Below are positions 26,745-35,258 of a stretch of DNA of 64,000 nt, piece by piece (positions within the stretch are counted from its first letter, which is position 1; the number at the start of each line of letters is the position of its first letter). Under the pieces are notes generated by a model, which made no database searches, had not been told where the DNA came from, and saw only the letters and a list, made by a program, of their open reading frames with translations. Both the position numbers and the translations under genes were made by a program. The DNA comes from Deltaproteobacteria bacterium. Lineage in GTDB: Bacteria > Myxococcota > Kuafuiibacteriia > Kuafuiibacteriales > Kuafuiibacteriaceae. The stretch lies in the NCBI GenBank assembly GCA_016713425.1, contig JADJPE010000005.1, positions 2,108,001-2,172,000 of the forward strand. Reading direction: 5' to 3'.

Positions 26745-29693
26745 GTGCCGACAGTCTTCAAGCTGATCATTGAAGATGATGAGGGGAAGACGACTGTCTA
26801 CCCCCTGGCTGAGTCTGAGCTCCTTATCGGGAGAAAAGACGGCAACACCATTCGTCTGATGGAACGCAACGTCTCGCGTCGGCATGCGCGGGTCATTCGG
26901 CGAAACGGCGCGGTTTTCATCGAGGATCTGGACAGCTACAACGGGGTCCGGATCAACGGCGAGCGCATCAATGGCCGGTACGAGGTCAAGGAGGGCGACC
27001 TCGTCGAAATCGGCGATTTTCATCTCGCGTTGCAGGCCGCGGACGTCGAAGAGGCCGACGACACGGAGGCTGGCCTTGCGCCCACCCACAAGCCCACGGC
27101 GATGACGCCGCGGGTCGGCGTCGGCGGCCCTCGCGACAGCTCTTGGCCCACGGCGGGCACGGTCCCGGATTTCCGTTTGCCCGCCGATGTCGGGCGAGGC
27201 GCCTATTCTCGCGGCGAAGCGGCGGGCGTTTCCGGTGGTCCACGCCCGTTCGAAGCTTCGGAAGACGTTCGGGGTGATCCTGGCGATCGCGCCGATCGCG
27301 CCGATCGCGCCGATGACCACCGCAGTACCCTCGTCGACCACCCGTTGGACGACCCGGCGGCCAAGGGTGGTCCGAGCGCCCGCACGAACCCGAATGCCTC
27401 GGCGAACGACCGGGGCGCCGGGACGCCTGCGCTGCCTCCGTTTCCTCGCCCCTCCGGATCCATTCTGACGGGCGGAGACGAGGCGATCCCGGCGTCGTCT
27501 GATGGAGCGCGTTCAAGCGCGCTCACGCCGCAAGAGAAACATATCTCCCTCTTCCATTCGGCGAATGGCGATTCGCGAGGCGGCGATTCGGCCCGTCATC
27601 ACAACCTTCCCGATCCCGATCCTGAGGACGATCTTCGGTCCACCGATCAGGGCATGCGGAGCCCACGGCCCGTCGCGCCGAGTACCGATGGGGCGGATGC
27701 AGCCGCGCCGCGGCCGAAATCCCTTGCGCGTGTTGCCGCTGAACCGCGCCTCATCTGCGTGAGCACCAGCTATGCGGGTGATGCGTTTCCGCTCCGGAAG
27801 TCCGAAACCGTGATCGGCCGCGTCGATGACAACGACATTGTCATCGAGCATCGCTCCGTTTCGCGCAGCCACGCGAAGATCTTGTTCGACGGGACGACGC
27901 ACAAGGTGATCGATCTCCAGAGCGCCAATGGCATCTTGGTGAATGGCGAAGAATACGCGATGACCGACCTGCGGCCGCGCGACTTGATCGAGCTTGGGCA
28001 CGTTCGCTTTCGTTTTCTGCCGGCCGGCGAAGTCTTTTCGCCGACCGCTGAGGAGCGGGCCGAGCTCGAAGCGGCGGGCGTCGAGATCGTGGGCGGCGCA
28101 GCCCCTGGTGCGTCTCAGCCCAAGCCCCCGTCATCCGGCGCGCTGGCGGCCCCGAGCGTGCCTGCGAGTCGCAGTTCGGGCTCGGGCCTTTCCGATGATG
28201 TGGTCGGAGCCCCATACGATCCGAGCATGGCCGCGACGGTGACCGATACGCCCCTGTCGGCGCTCGGCCATGATGTCGTGCCCCAGCCGATTCTCGAGAC
28301 TCGTCCGTCTGGGGCCGCGCAGCGTTCTTTGCCTCAGGCATCCCAGGCCTCCCAGGCGTCGGGATCCCAGGCCTCTCCGGCTTCGTCGCCGGCGGTCCGA
28401 AGCGGTCCTGGGGCGAGCGCCGATTCGACCAGCGGTGAGGATCCGACGAATGGTGCCCGTGGTGCGATGTCGTTCGGCACCGAGAGCCATCCGAGGAACC
28501 AAGGGCTTGGGGTTGGGCTCGATTCGGACGGAGGCGTCACCGATCGCGCCGCCGCCCCTTCAGGGCTCGATGAGGGGCCGACGGCGAGCGCCAAGCCTCG
28601 GCATCCCGCGGCCGGCACGCGGCCGGAATCCTATGCGGCGGCGCCAGCGGCTCTTCCCATCCGCAGTCAGGTTCCGCCCCCCCGCTCAAGCCCTCGAAGA
28701 CCAAAGCAAACCGCGAAGTTTCCCATCTATGTGCTCGTGGTGGTCGGGATCCTCTTGCTGGGCGTGGTCTTTCTCGTGATGACGTTCGCGCCGAACACCG
28801 ATGCTCGGCTCGAGGCGCGCATTCAAGCGCTCTACGAGGCGCGCAAGTTCGACGAGCTCCTCAAGCTTTGCGCTGAACGCAAAGACCGCCTCTCGATCGA
28901 GGCGGCGCACCTGTGCGGTCGGGTCGATGCTCTCGTCAATCCGCCCCAGCTCAATCAAGCCGACGCGCCACCTGCGGGGCGCTCGCTCGGAATGCGTCGA
29001 GCCGGCTCGTCGGTCGATGGCACGAGCCTGGGTGCAGGTGCGGCCGGCGGCGCGAAAGCAGCCGGAGCTGTTGCCGAGTTCGAAGATTCGGAAGTCGATC
29101 AGGTCACCGAAGAGGATCGAGAGGACACTGAGGCCGAAGGTGGCCACGCGCTGGGTGGATCGTTCGCCGCGGCTCGAGACGCGCGCCGGCCGGACCTCGA
29201 ACATCTGGTCGATGGCGCCGACGCGACGGCCAGTGAAGCTGTGCCCGAGGCGTCGATTCGAGAAGAAGGCGCCCGTGCGGGACGCAATGCGCGCCGACTG
29301 AGCGCCGCCGAGCGCCGGAGCGCTCAGCGGCGTTTGCAGCTTAGGCAGGAGCGCCAGGAGCGAGCTCAACGGGCCCAAGACGAGGCTCGAGCCCAGCGCG
29401 AGCGTACGGCCGCGGATTCTAAGGCGCAGCGCGAGACCGCATCCGAGATGTATGAGCAGGGCATGAAGCGATTTCTATCCGGAGATGCGCTCAAGGCTGA
29501 GCGTCAGTTTCTGCAATGCGTTGATCTTGTGCCTGACTTCGGCGACTGTCACCGCGGACTTGGCGCCGTGTATCGGCAGCGAGGGCAGAAGGCGCGTGCC
29601 GTGGAAGCATTCAAGCGATATCTGACGATTGCGCCTCGGGCGAGCGATGCCCAGCAAGTGCGCGACGCGATCCGTGCCCTCGAGCAGGACTAG
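26745..29693 (+). CDS. Double-FHA membrane protein with C-terminal TPR-like region
   Basis: This is a 982-residue protein. The first FHA domain is at about 8-100 (LIGRKDGNTIRL, NVSRRHARV, SYNGVRING) and the second at about 332-425 (VIGRVDDNDIVI, SVSRSHAKI, SANGILVNG), both with the Arg/Ser/His/Asn residues that read phosphothreonine. Long disordered Ser/Pro/Asp-rich linkers join them to one membrane helix (about 658-683) and a second half with an Arg/Gln-rich coiled coil and a tetratricopeptide-like pair at about 900-970 (FLSGDALKAERQFLQCVDLVP, FKRYLTIAP). GTG 26745 gives MPTVFKLIIEDD directly before the first FHA. It follows ctp by 68 bp and precedes pdxA by 18 bp. A link to Ser/Thr kinase signalling at the envelope is inferred. 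Confidence 0.88.
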   Translation: MPTVFKLIIEDDEGKTTVYPLAESELLIGRKDGNTIRLMERNVSRRHARVIRRNGAVFIEDLDSYNGVRINGERINGRYEVKEGDLVEIGDFHLALQAADVEEADDTEAGLAPTHKPTAMTPRVGVGGPRDSSWPTAGTVPDFRLPADVGRGAYSRGEAAGVSGGPRPFEASEDVRGDPGDRADRADRADDHRSTLVDHPLDDPAAKGGPSARTNPNASANDRGAGTPALPPFPRPSGSILTGGDEAIPASSDGARSSALTPQEKHISLFHSANGDSRGGDSARHHNLPDPDPEDDLRSTDQGMRSPRPVAPSTDGADAAAPRPKSLARVAAEPRLICVSTSYAGDAFPLRKSETVIGRVDDNDIVIEHRSVSRSHAKILFDGTTHKVIDLQSANGILVNGEEYAMTDLRPRDLIELGHVRFRFLPAGEVFSPTAEERAELEAAGVEIVGGAAPGASQPKPPSSGALAAPSVPASRSSGSGLSDDVVGAPYDPSMAATVTDTPLSALGHDVVPQPILETRPSGAAQRSLPQASQASQASGSQASPASSPAVRSGPGASADSTSGEDPTNGARGAMSFGTESHPRNQGLGVGLDSDGGVTDRAAAPSGLDEGPTASAKPRHPAAGTRPESYAAAPAALPIRSQVPPPRSSPRRPKQTAKFPIYVLVVVGILLLGVVFLVMTFAPNTDARLEARIQALYEARKFDELLKLCAERKDRLSIEAAHLCGRVDALVNPPQLNQADAPPAGRSLGMRRAGSSVDGTSLGAGAAGGAKAAGAVAEFEDSEVDQVTEEDREDTEAEGGHALGGSFAAARDARRPDLEHLVDGADATASEAVPEASIREEGARAGRNARRLSAAERRSAQRRLQLRQERQERAQRAQDEARAQRERTAADSKAQRETASEMYEQGMKRFLSGDALKAERQFLQCVDLVPDFGDCHRGLGAVYRQRGQKARAVEAFKRYLTIAPRASDAQQVRDAIRALEQD

Positions 29694-29711
29694 AGGATTA
29701 GGCTTCTACCG

Positions 29712-30764
29712 ATGAACGACGTCTTCCGACGAAACCCGATGCTTGCGATCTCCATGGGCGACCCGGCCGGAATTGGGCCGGAGGTGATCCTCAAGGCGGC
29801 AACGGTCGCGGATGTTCGCGCAGTGGCTAATGTCGTCGTGTTCGGTGACCCGCTCGTGCTCGAGCGGGCGGCCCATGATGCGTCGGTTCCCGCGGCGATC
29901 ATCCCGGTCGAGGATGTGGCTTCGGCCGGTCTCTATCAGGCCGTGGGCGAAGTTCCGGTTGTTGCTTTGTCTCGGCTCGGGCACGTCCCGTGGGGCAAGC
30001 CGACGCGGGATTCCGACGCCGCACAAGTCTCCTACATTCGTGAGGCGACTCAGTCCGTGCTGCTGGGCCAGGCGGATGCGCTCGTGACGGCGCCCGTCAG
30101 CAAGGCCGCATTTTCACGGGCCGGCGTTCCTTGGGCGGGACACACGGAGATGCTCGCCGATCTCTGTCGCGCCGGGGATCCTGTCGATCCGGTCATGATG
30201 CTTGTCGGGCCGACGCTCAAGGTCGTGCCCTTGACGCGGCATGTCGCGCTGGCGGCCGTTCCGAAGCTCATCGTTCCCGAACTCGTGCTGCACGCGATTG
30301 AGGTGACGGACGCCTCCTTTCGGCGTCATTTCGCGCGCCATCAGCCGCGGATTGCCATCGCCGGCTTGAATCCTCACGCCGGCGAAGGGGGAATGTTTGG
30401 GCGCGAGGAAGAGGAGGTCATCCTTCCGGCCGTTCGCCAGGCGTCCAAGAAGGGCATCCACGTTTCAGGTCCTCATCCGCCCGATGCCATCTATCGACGC
30501 ACGGCCGATGGTGAGTTCGACGTCGTGATCGGCATGTATCACGATCAGGCGCTCATACCGCTCAAACTCCTCGACTTCGACGTCGCGGTGAACGTTACGC
30601 TTGGTCTTCCGATCGTGCGAACGAGCGTCGATCACGGCACGGCCTACGATATCGCGGGCCAGGGCGTGGCTTCGGCGCACAGCATGATGGCGGCCATGAA
30701 CCTCGCGGGCGCAATGGTCGCGCGTGCGGAACAGGTATCGGGCGCTGGGGGTGCGGGAGCATGA
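29712..30764 (+). CDS. pdxA: 4-hydroxythreonine-4-phosphate dehydrogenase
   Basis: PdxA (350 aa) oxidises 4-phosphohydroxy-L-threonine in the DXP-dependent pyridoxal phosphate pathway in the cytoplasm. The family blocks are all present: SMGDPAGIGPEV at the N-terminus, LVTAPVSKAAF, GHTEMLA with a metal-binding His, GLNPHAGEGGMFG with the second His, and GMYHDQALIPLK with the third. The length is slightly above the 330 typical because of a short C-terminal extension. ATG 29712 is the likely start; the ribosome site is weak. It is co-directional with the FHA gene, probably in the same transcript. Confidence 0.97.
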   Translation: MNDVFRRNPMLAISMGDPAGIGPEVILKAATVADVRAVANVVVFGDPLVLERAAHDASVPAAIIPVEDVASAGLYQAVGEVPVVALSRLGHVPWGKPTRDSDAAQVSYIREATQSVLLGQADALVTAPVSKAAFSRAGVPWAGHTEMLADLCRAGDPVDPVMMLVGPTLKVVPLTRHVALAAVPKLIVPELVLHAIEVTDASFRRHFARHQPRIAIAGLNPHAGEGGMFGREEEEVILPAVRQASKKGIHVSGPHPPDAIYRRTADGEFDVVIGMYHDQALIPLKLLDFDVAVNVTLGLPIVRTSVDHGTAYDIAGQGVASAHSMMAAMNLAGAMVARAEQVSGAGGAGA

Positions 30765-30786
30765 CCGGCGCGAGCGGTCCAGCCTT

Positions 30787-31743
30787 GTGAGTTTCGCAAG
30801 CTCGCTCCAAGACCGCCGGCCGGGGTGCGTCTTCTTGCTCGTCGGGAGTTTGAGCACCCTGTTCGCTCCAGTTGCACGGGTTGCCGAAGCGGCGCAGGAC
30901 GCGAAGCTCGACCGTCTTTATGCAACGATTCGGAGCGACTCCGCCTACAAGGTGCGAATGCAGGCGATCCGGATTCTCATCCGTCGCCTGACACAGGCAC
31001 AAGCACAAGCACAGGCAGAAGCACAAGCGACCGCGATGGCTCCGGACGAAGCCATGGAGGTTCTTTCGGCCGCAGCGAGGACCGACGAGAACTACCTGGT
31101 TCGCGGCCTTGCTTGTTTTTCGCTCGGGCGACTTGCCGATGTTCGTGGTCGACCCGCGTTGAAGGCATCCCTTCATGACAGTCATCCGTTCGTCCGTGCT
31201 CAAGCGGAGGAGGGGCTCAAGGCGCTCGAGCATCTTCAGGCTCCGACCCCCAACGCGGGCGGGCATGACCCGAGCCGGGCGGATTCGGGTTCGAGGGGCG
31301 GCGGCCCGCCAGGGACTGATGCGAGGATTCGATTGATGATCGTCGCGGAGCCCGTGAAGCCTGGCGCAGGGCCGGGATCGGAGGTCGCGTTCGCCGATGG
31401 CTTCGCAGCGTATTTCAATGAGGGGTTCTCGCGTCGAATCGACCGTCGATTCGAGATCGCGAGGGCTGGGCAGCGCGGTGACGGGGGCGGCTATCGCATC
31501 GCCGGAAGTTTGGCCGATCTCCAAATTCATGACCTTGGAAACGGAATGCAGCGGGTTACGATGATGGTTCGTGTCTCGATCTCTACGGTGCCGGAGAACA
31601 ACTTGCGCCACGTCATTTCCGCGAAAGCGAGCGCGCAAGTGAGGAAAGGGTCGCCGATTTCGTCCAGTTTGAGAAAACAGCTCTTGCATGCCGCGACCGA
31701 CAAGGCCATTGCGGACTCGCTGGCACAGCTTGGGGGAGGGTAG
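30787..31743 (+). CDS. Exported HEAT-repeat protein
   Basis: This 318-residue protein has a likely signal peptide (hydrophobic CVFLLVGSLSTLFAPVA, then AEAAQD as cleavage region). Residues about 45-160 contain HEAT-type helical pairs (YKVRMQAIRILIRRL, YLVRGLACFSLGRLAD, PFVRAQAEEGLKALE), interrupted by a Gln/Ala run coded by a caagca hexamer repeat. The C-terminal part (about 180-318) is a mixed domain I do not recognise. GTG 30787 was chosen because it follows the pdxA stop; GTG 30724 would overlap pdxA by 41 bp. The next gene begins 4 bp after its stop, so the two are likely translated together. Confidence 0.75.
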   Translation: MSFASSLQDRRPGCVFLLVGSLSTLFAPVARVAEAAQDAKLDRLYATIRSDSAYKVRMQAIRILIRRLTQAQAQAQAEAQATAMAPDEAMEVLSAAARTDENYLVRGLACFSLGRLADVRGRPALKASLHDSHPFVRAQAEEGLKALEHLQAPTPNAGGHDPSRADSGSRGGGPPGTDARIRLMIVAEPVKPGAGPGSEVAFADGFAAYFNEGFSRRIDRRFEIARAGQRGDGGGYRIAGSLADLQIHDLGNGMQRVTMMVRVSISTVPENNLRHVISAKASAQVRKGSPISSSLRKQLLHAATDKAIADSLAQLGGG

Positions 31744-31747
31744 CGCG

Positions 31748-32356
31748 GTGTCGAGTGACCTTCAGACCGGAAATCTTCCGGGGCGACCCAATCGTCGCTT
31801 TAAGAACATCCTGCTGAACAAGCGCTTTCAGCTCAAGTACACCGTGATGATCGTGGGCGTGTCGCTCCTGATCTCCAGTATCCTCGGCGTGTTCTTGGTC
31901 GAGAAGCTTCGAGAGAATTCGCGCATGTTGTCGCTCGAAGGGGACGGGAATCAAGCGTTTCAGGACCAGCTTCTGGGCGCGGATGGCCAGATCGCATGGG
32001 CGCTCTTTCTTGGCTTCGCGATCTTCAACGTGGTCTTGTTCTTGTTGGGGCTCTTCATGACGCACCGGCTGGCGGGCCCGATCTTTGTGTTCCAGCGCTA
32101 TATTCAAGAGATCGGGCGGGGCCGGTTTCCGCAGACGCGCGGTTTGCGACGGGGTGATGAGTTCACGGATCTGCTCGATGCCATCGAGAAGGCGGTGAGC
32201 CGTTTGCGCAAACGCACGGAGCGCGAGATGACGTTGCTCGAGCGGATCCTCCCCAAGTTGCCACCGGATGAGATCGAGATCCGCGACGAGATCGCCTTGC
32301 TCCTCGACAAGAAGCGGGAGGCGCTGAAGGTCTCCGAGATTGGCCCCGAATCCTAA
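31748..32356 (+). CDS. Two-helix membrane protein with HAMP-like domain
   Basis: This is a 202-residue inner-membrane protein. Two hydrophobic helices (about 33-52 and 84-105) flank a short periplasmic loop, and the segment right after the second helix, THRLAGPIFVFQRYIQEIGRG, reads as a HAMP linker. A charged, coiled-coil C-terminus follows (AIEKAVSRLRKRTEREM). No kinase, cyclase or methyl-accepting domain is attached, so it may relay a signal to a partner. It starts at GTG 31748, 4 bp after the HEAT gene. It ends the plus-strand run that began with ftsX; a tRNA follows after 122 bp. Confidence 0.75.
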   Translation: MSSDLQTGNLPGRPNRRFKNILLNKRFQLKYTVMIVGVSLLISSILGVFLVEKLRENSRMLSLEGDGNQAFQDQLLGADGQIAWALFLGFAIFNVVLFLLGLFMTHRLAGPIFVFQRYIQEIGRGRFPQTRGLRRGDEFTDLLDAIEKAVSRLRKRTEREMTLLERILPKLPPDEIEIRDEIALLLDKKREALKVSEIGPES

Positions 32357-32413
32357 ACGCGCGCCGTCGACGCTCGGCATGCTCGGGGAATCACTTCCCC
32401 GCGCAACCAAAGC

Positions 32414-32442
32414 TTGACGGCCATAGTTCCGCGGCGTAGGAC
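32414..32442 (+). promoter_or_regulatory. Sigma-70-like promoter for the tRNA gene
   Basis: TTGACG (32414-32419) and TAGGAC (32437-32442) are separated by exactly 17 bases and lie 36 bases before the mature tRNA 5' end. The spacing and the near-consensus -35 box make this the best promoter visible in the window; the -10 box is weak. Confidence 0.5.
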
Positions 32443-32478
32443 TCCAAACCTGGGTGCCTGGAGGGCGCTGTTTTCGGC

Positions 32479-32551
32479 GGGCCCATAGCTCAGCGGTGAG
32501 AGCTGTCGGCTCATAACCGATAGGTCCCTGGTTCGAATCCAGGTGGGCCCA
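32479..32551 (+). tRNA. tRNA with CAT anticodon (probably Ile2, otherwise Met)
   Basis: A full cloverleaf of 73 bases can be drawn: acceptor GGGCCCA/TGGGCCC plus discriminator A, D arm GCTC-AGCGGTGA-GAGC, anticodon arm GTCGG-CTCATAA-CCGAT, T arm CCTGG-TTCGAAT-CCAGG. CCA is not encoded. The anticodon is CAT. It is not initiator-like, because the first acceptor pair is a normal G-C. C4-G69 and C5-G68 in the acceptor stem are the determinants that TilS uses to pick tRNA-Ile2 for lysidine modification, so I favour Ile(AUA) over elongator Met. Confidence 0.93.
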
Positions 32552-32649
32552 AGTTGGGAGCTAGAAGTCTTTGCAGGATTTGGTACAGCAGCGGAGACCA
32601 CCTTGGCCGGGGGCGCGGTTTTTGGGTAACGCCTGCAAGCACGTGAAAG

Positions 32650-32684
32650 AGTGCGCAGATCTACAGGGTTTGCGCACTTTTTCT
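32650..32684 (+). terminator. Intrinsic terminator after the tRNA
   Basis: AGTGCGCA (32650-32657) pairs perfectly with TGCGCACT (32671-32678) around a 13-base loop, followed directly by a T run. It lies about 100 bp after the tRNA and just before the zinc-ribbon gene, so it should end tRNA transcription. Confidence 0.8.
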
Positions 32685-32724
32685 GTTTTTGGGCGCCGCG
32701 GAGTTCGACGTCTGGAGGCTGCAC

Positions 32725-33483
32725 GTGAGCGTTCGTGAGCATCTTCTCGCCCTCTACCGATTGCAGAAGATCGATACGGCGGCGCAGGAGCTGGAGCGAG
32801 GTGGCGCGGTCATCCCGGAGCGCATTGGCGAAGTGGAGCGCTCGGTGGATGCGTTGAGGGTCGATCTCGGACATCTCAACGCGGAGGCGGATGCGCAGCG
32901 CGCGCAGCAGCGTGAGCTCGAGCTTCAGATCAGCGAAGAGACGAACAAGCATCGCCAGTGGAAGCGCCGGCTGAATGACATCAAGTCGCCGCGCGAGTAC
33001 CAGGCGATGTCGCGTGAGCTCGAGTCGGGTGAGCGAACGGTCCGCGCGTTCGAGGAATCGGTCCTGCAGATCATGCAGGATCTCGAGACGAAGCAGGCGG
33101 TCATCGACGAGAAGGCGAAAGTCCTCCGCGAGAAAGAGCTCGAGTCGAACGAAAAGGTCCGAGATCTCCGCGAGCGTGCGGCGCAGATCGCCACCGATGT
33201 CGCGGACGCCCGAGCTGGTCGTCATGCCGTGATCGCAACGCTCCCCGAGAACTTGGTGACGCGCTACGAGCAAGTTCGAAAGCAGCGGCGGGGCATCGCG
33301 GTGGCGGTCGTCGAAGGCGGGAAGTGTGGCGGGTGCAATGTCACCCTCAGGCCGCAGGCGGTTGTTGAATTGCTTCGCAACACGGACATCCAAACGTGTC
33401 CGCTGTGCCACCGAATTCTGGTGCCGGACGAGCTTCTGAAAGACGGCGCCTCTTCCTCGGATTCGGCCTCGGCGGCGACCTGA
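32725..33483 (+). CDS. Coiled-coil protein with C4 zinc ribbon (DUF164/CT398-like)
   Basis: This protein has 252 residues. About 190 residues of antiparallel coiled coil (charged Glu/Arg/Leu heptads, with the motif NDIKSPREYQAMSRELE typical of the family) are followed by a four-Cys zinc ribbon: CGGC (C201, C204) and CPLC (C225, C228). Relatives such as Chlamydia CT398 and Helicobacter HP0958 act with sigma-54/flagellar or RNA factors, so a nucleic-acid or chaperone role is plausible but not proven here. GTG 32725 is well supported by GGAGG 6 bases upstream. Confidence 0.88.
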   Translation: MSVREHLLALYRLQKIDTAAQELERGGAVIPERIGEVERSVDALRVDLGHLNAEADAQRAQQRELELQISEETNKHRQWKRRLNDIKSPREYQAMSRELESGERTVRAFEESVLQIMQDLETKQAVIDEKAKVLREKELESNEKVRDLRERAAQIATDVADARAGRHAVIATLPENLVTRYEQVRKQRRGIAVAVVEGGKCGGCNVTLRPQAVVELLRNTDIQTCPLCHRILVPDELLKDGASSSDSASAAT

Positions 33484-33502
33484 AAGAAGTCGGCGCGCGA
33501 CA

Positions 33503-34303
33503 GTGGGGCTGTTCGCGAAGTTCATGAAGGAGACGGCGGGACGCGCGCCTTCCGTCCAAGTGGGTCAGCAGAAGACCATTCTCGAAAGCGACCTCGCGGC
33601 CCTGCCCGCGTCAGTTCAACGTTACATGCGGTACATGGGGGTGCTTGGGCGTCCTCGCGATTGGTCCTTCCGAGCGGGGTTCACCGGTCGTTTCAAAACG
33701 AAACGGGAAGCGCCGTGGCGACCCTGCGAGGTTTGGCAGTATGACGTGGGCTCGCCCATCACGCGCTTGTTCTACCTCAGGATCTTTCTTGGGCGCGTCC
33801 TGCCCGTGATCGGACGCGATCTCTACTATGAGGGCCAAGGTCAAATGGTCGTTCGGCTCTTCGACTGGGTCACAGTCGTTGATCGTCGGGGGCTAGAGCT
33901 CGATACCGGCGAGCTGGTTACCTATCTCAACGACCTCGTCCTCATCGCGCCGTCGATGCTTCTCCAGCCGAACGTTGCCTGGCGCGCCGGCGTCGATGAG
34001 AACTCGTTCGATGTGTCCTTGACAGACGCGGGACGAACCGTGACGGCGCGGGTTTCGGTGGATAGCGACGGCGCACCTGTCAACTTCGAGACCGACGACC
34101 GTTTCTTTGAGGAGACGGGCGCTGCCGAGCGCTGGCGACGAACGCGCTGGTCGACGCCTCGACCGCGCTTCGAAGCGCTCGATGGGCGCCAGGTGCTCGC
34201 GCGAGGCCAAGCCGTTTGGCATCTGCCGGGTGTCGACCTTCCTTATGCTGAGTTTGACCTGGTGCCGGGTAGCTTGGTCTTCAACGTTCGCCCTGGCCAA
34301 TAG
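33503..34303 (+). CDS. DUF6544-like protein of unknown function
   Basis: This 266-residue soluble protein shows the pattern I associate with DUF6544/DUF6920: LPASVQRYMRYMGVLG near the N-terminus, a beta-rich middle with GRFKTKREAPWRPCEVWQY and RDLYYEGQGQMVVRL, and the late FETDDRFF and ARGQAVWHLPGVDLPYAEFDL blocks. Its function is not known. GTG 33503 is used; ATG 33524 in the same frame is an alternative. It lies 19 bp after the zinc-ribbon gene and 113 bp before the YebC-family gene. Confidence 0.7.
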   Translation: MGLFAKFMKETAGRAPSVQVGQQKTILESDLAALPASVQRYMRYMGVLGRPRDWSFRAGFTGRFKTKREAPWRPCEVWQYDVGSPITRLFYLRIFLGRVLPVIGRDLYYEGQGQMVVRLFDWVTVVDRRGLELDTGELVTYLNDLVLIAPSMLLQPNVAWRAGVDENSFDVSLTDAGRTVTARVSVDSDGAPVNFETDDRFFEETGAAERWRRTRWSTPRPRFEALDGRQVLARGQAVWHLPGVDLPYAEFDLVPGSLVFNVRPGQ

Positions 34304-34416
34304 CGCCCCGTGCTCCGCCACGTGGCCGAGCGGTCGAGCGGCCGAGTGGCCGAGCGACGCCGACAAAGGACGGGCTCGACTGCACTGGGCTGGTTGTGTA
34401 CAACCCTCAGCCACCC

Positions 34417-35142
34417 ATGGGGCGAACGTTCGAAAATCGAAAACATGCGATGGCCAAACGCGGCGATCGTGATGCCAAGGCCTTCACTCGGGCCGGGCGC
34501 CACATCGCCATGGCGGTTCGGGCGGGTGGGGGCGATCCCGACGGTAATCCAGCGCTGCGGCGAGCCATTCAGAACGCGCGCGCGGTGAGCATGCCCAAAG
34601 ACCGGATCCAGGCGGCCATCGATAAGGCGACGGGGGTGGGGGATGCGGAAGCGTTCCAGTCGATTCTCTACGAGGGCTACGGTCCACATGGAGTCGCCAT
34701 CTTGGTCGATACCGCGACCGACAATCCCACGCGAACGGTCGCGAATGTGAGGTTGGCGTTCAAGAAGGGCAACGGGAACCTCGGCAACTCCGGGAGCGTG
34801 TCGTTTCTGTTCGATCACTTTGGGTTCTTTCGCTTGTCGCCGGACGGGATCGATCGCGAAGAGCTCGAGCTCGAGTTCATCGATCATGGCCTTGAACAAC
34901 TTGTAGAGGGCGAAGCCGACGACGGGTCGCCCGTGCTCGTCCTGCGATGCTCACGAGAGAACTTCGGGAAGGTTCAAAGTGCGTTGGAGCAGCGAGGCAT
35001 CGAGCCGGTCTCTTCTGGTTTCGAGTGGATCCCAAAGGACACGACCACGCTGCCGGAGGAGCAAGCCGAAGAAGTCATCGCCCTGATCGAACGCCTTGAG
35101 CAGGACGACGATGTTCAGCAGGTCTTTGCCACGCTTGATTGA
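34417..35142 (+). CDS. YebC/PmpR-family protein (YeeN-type N-terminus)
   Basis: This protein has 241 residues. It starts MGRTFENRKHAMAKRG, the form seen in the YeeN subgroup of the YebC family, and has the shared blocks AGGGDPDGNPALRRAIQNAR, MPKDRIQAAIDKATG, YEGYGPHGVAILVD, DNPTRTVANVR and GNLGNSGSVSFLFD. Members were annotated as transcription regulators; recent work on YebC-type proteins links some to ribosome function at proline stretches. An in-frame ATG at 34396 lies upstream, but the MGR start matches the family. Confidence 0.94.
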   Translation: MGRTFENRKHAMAKRGDRDAKAFTRAGRHIAMAVRAGGGDPDGNPALRRAIQNARAVSMPKDRIQAAIDKATGVGDAEAFQSILYEGYGPHGVAILVDTATDNPTRTVANVRLAFKKGNGNLGNSGSVSFLFDHFGFFRLSPDGIDREELELEFIDHGLEQLVEGEADDGSPVLVLRCSRENFGKVQSALEQRGIEPVSSGFEWIPKDTTTLPEEQAEEVIALIERLEQDDDVQQVFATLD

Positions 35143-35258
35143 CGGTTTCTGGCCCCCGCTCAGATCCGTCGATGACAGCAGCTTTGGCGCCATGGCACGA
35201 ACGCCGCAGATCTCGATCTCGACCTAGAAGAGCATCCCGAATCACAAGGCGCTGCAAC

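Noticed and set aside
30761..30790. ATGA-coupled start after pdxA
   Set aside because: The ATG overlapping the pdxA stop opens a frame of only nine codons; the HEAT gene is in a different frame and starts at a GTG.
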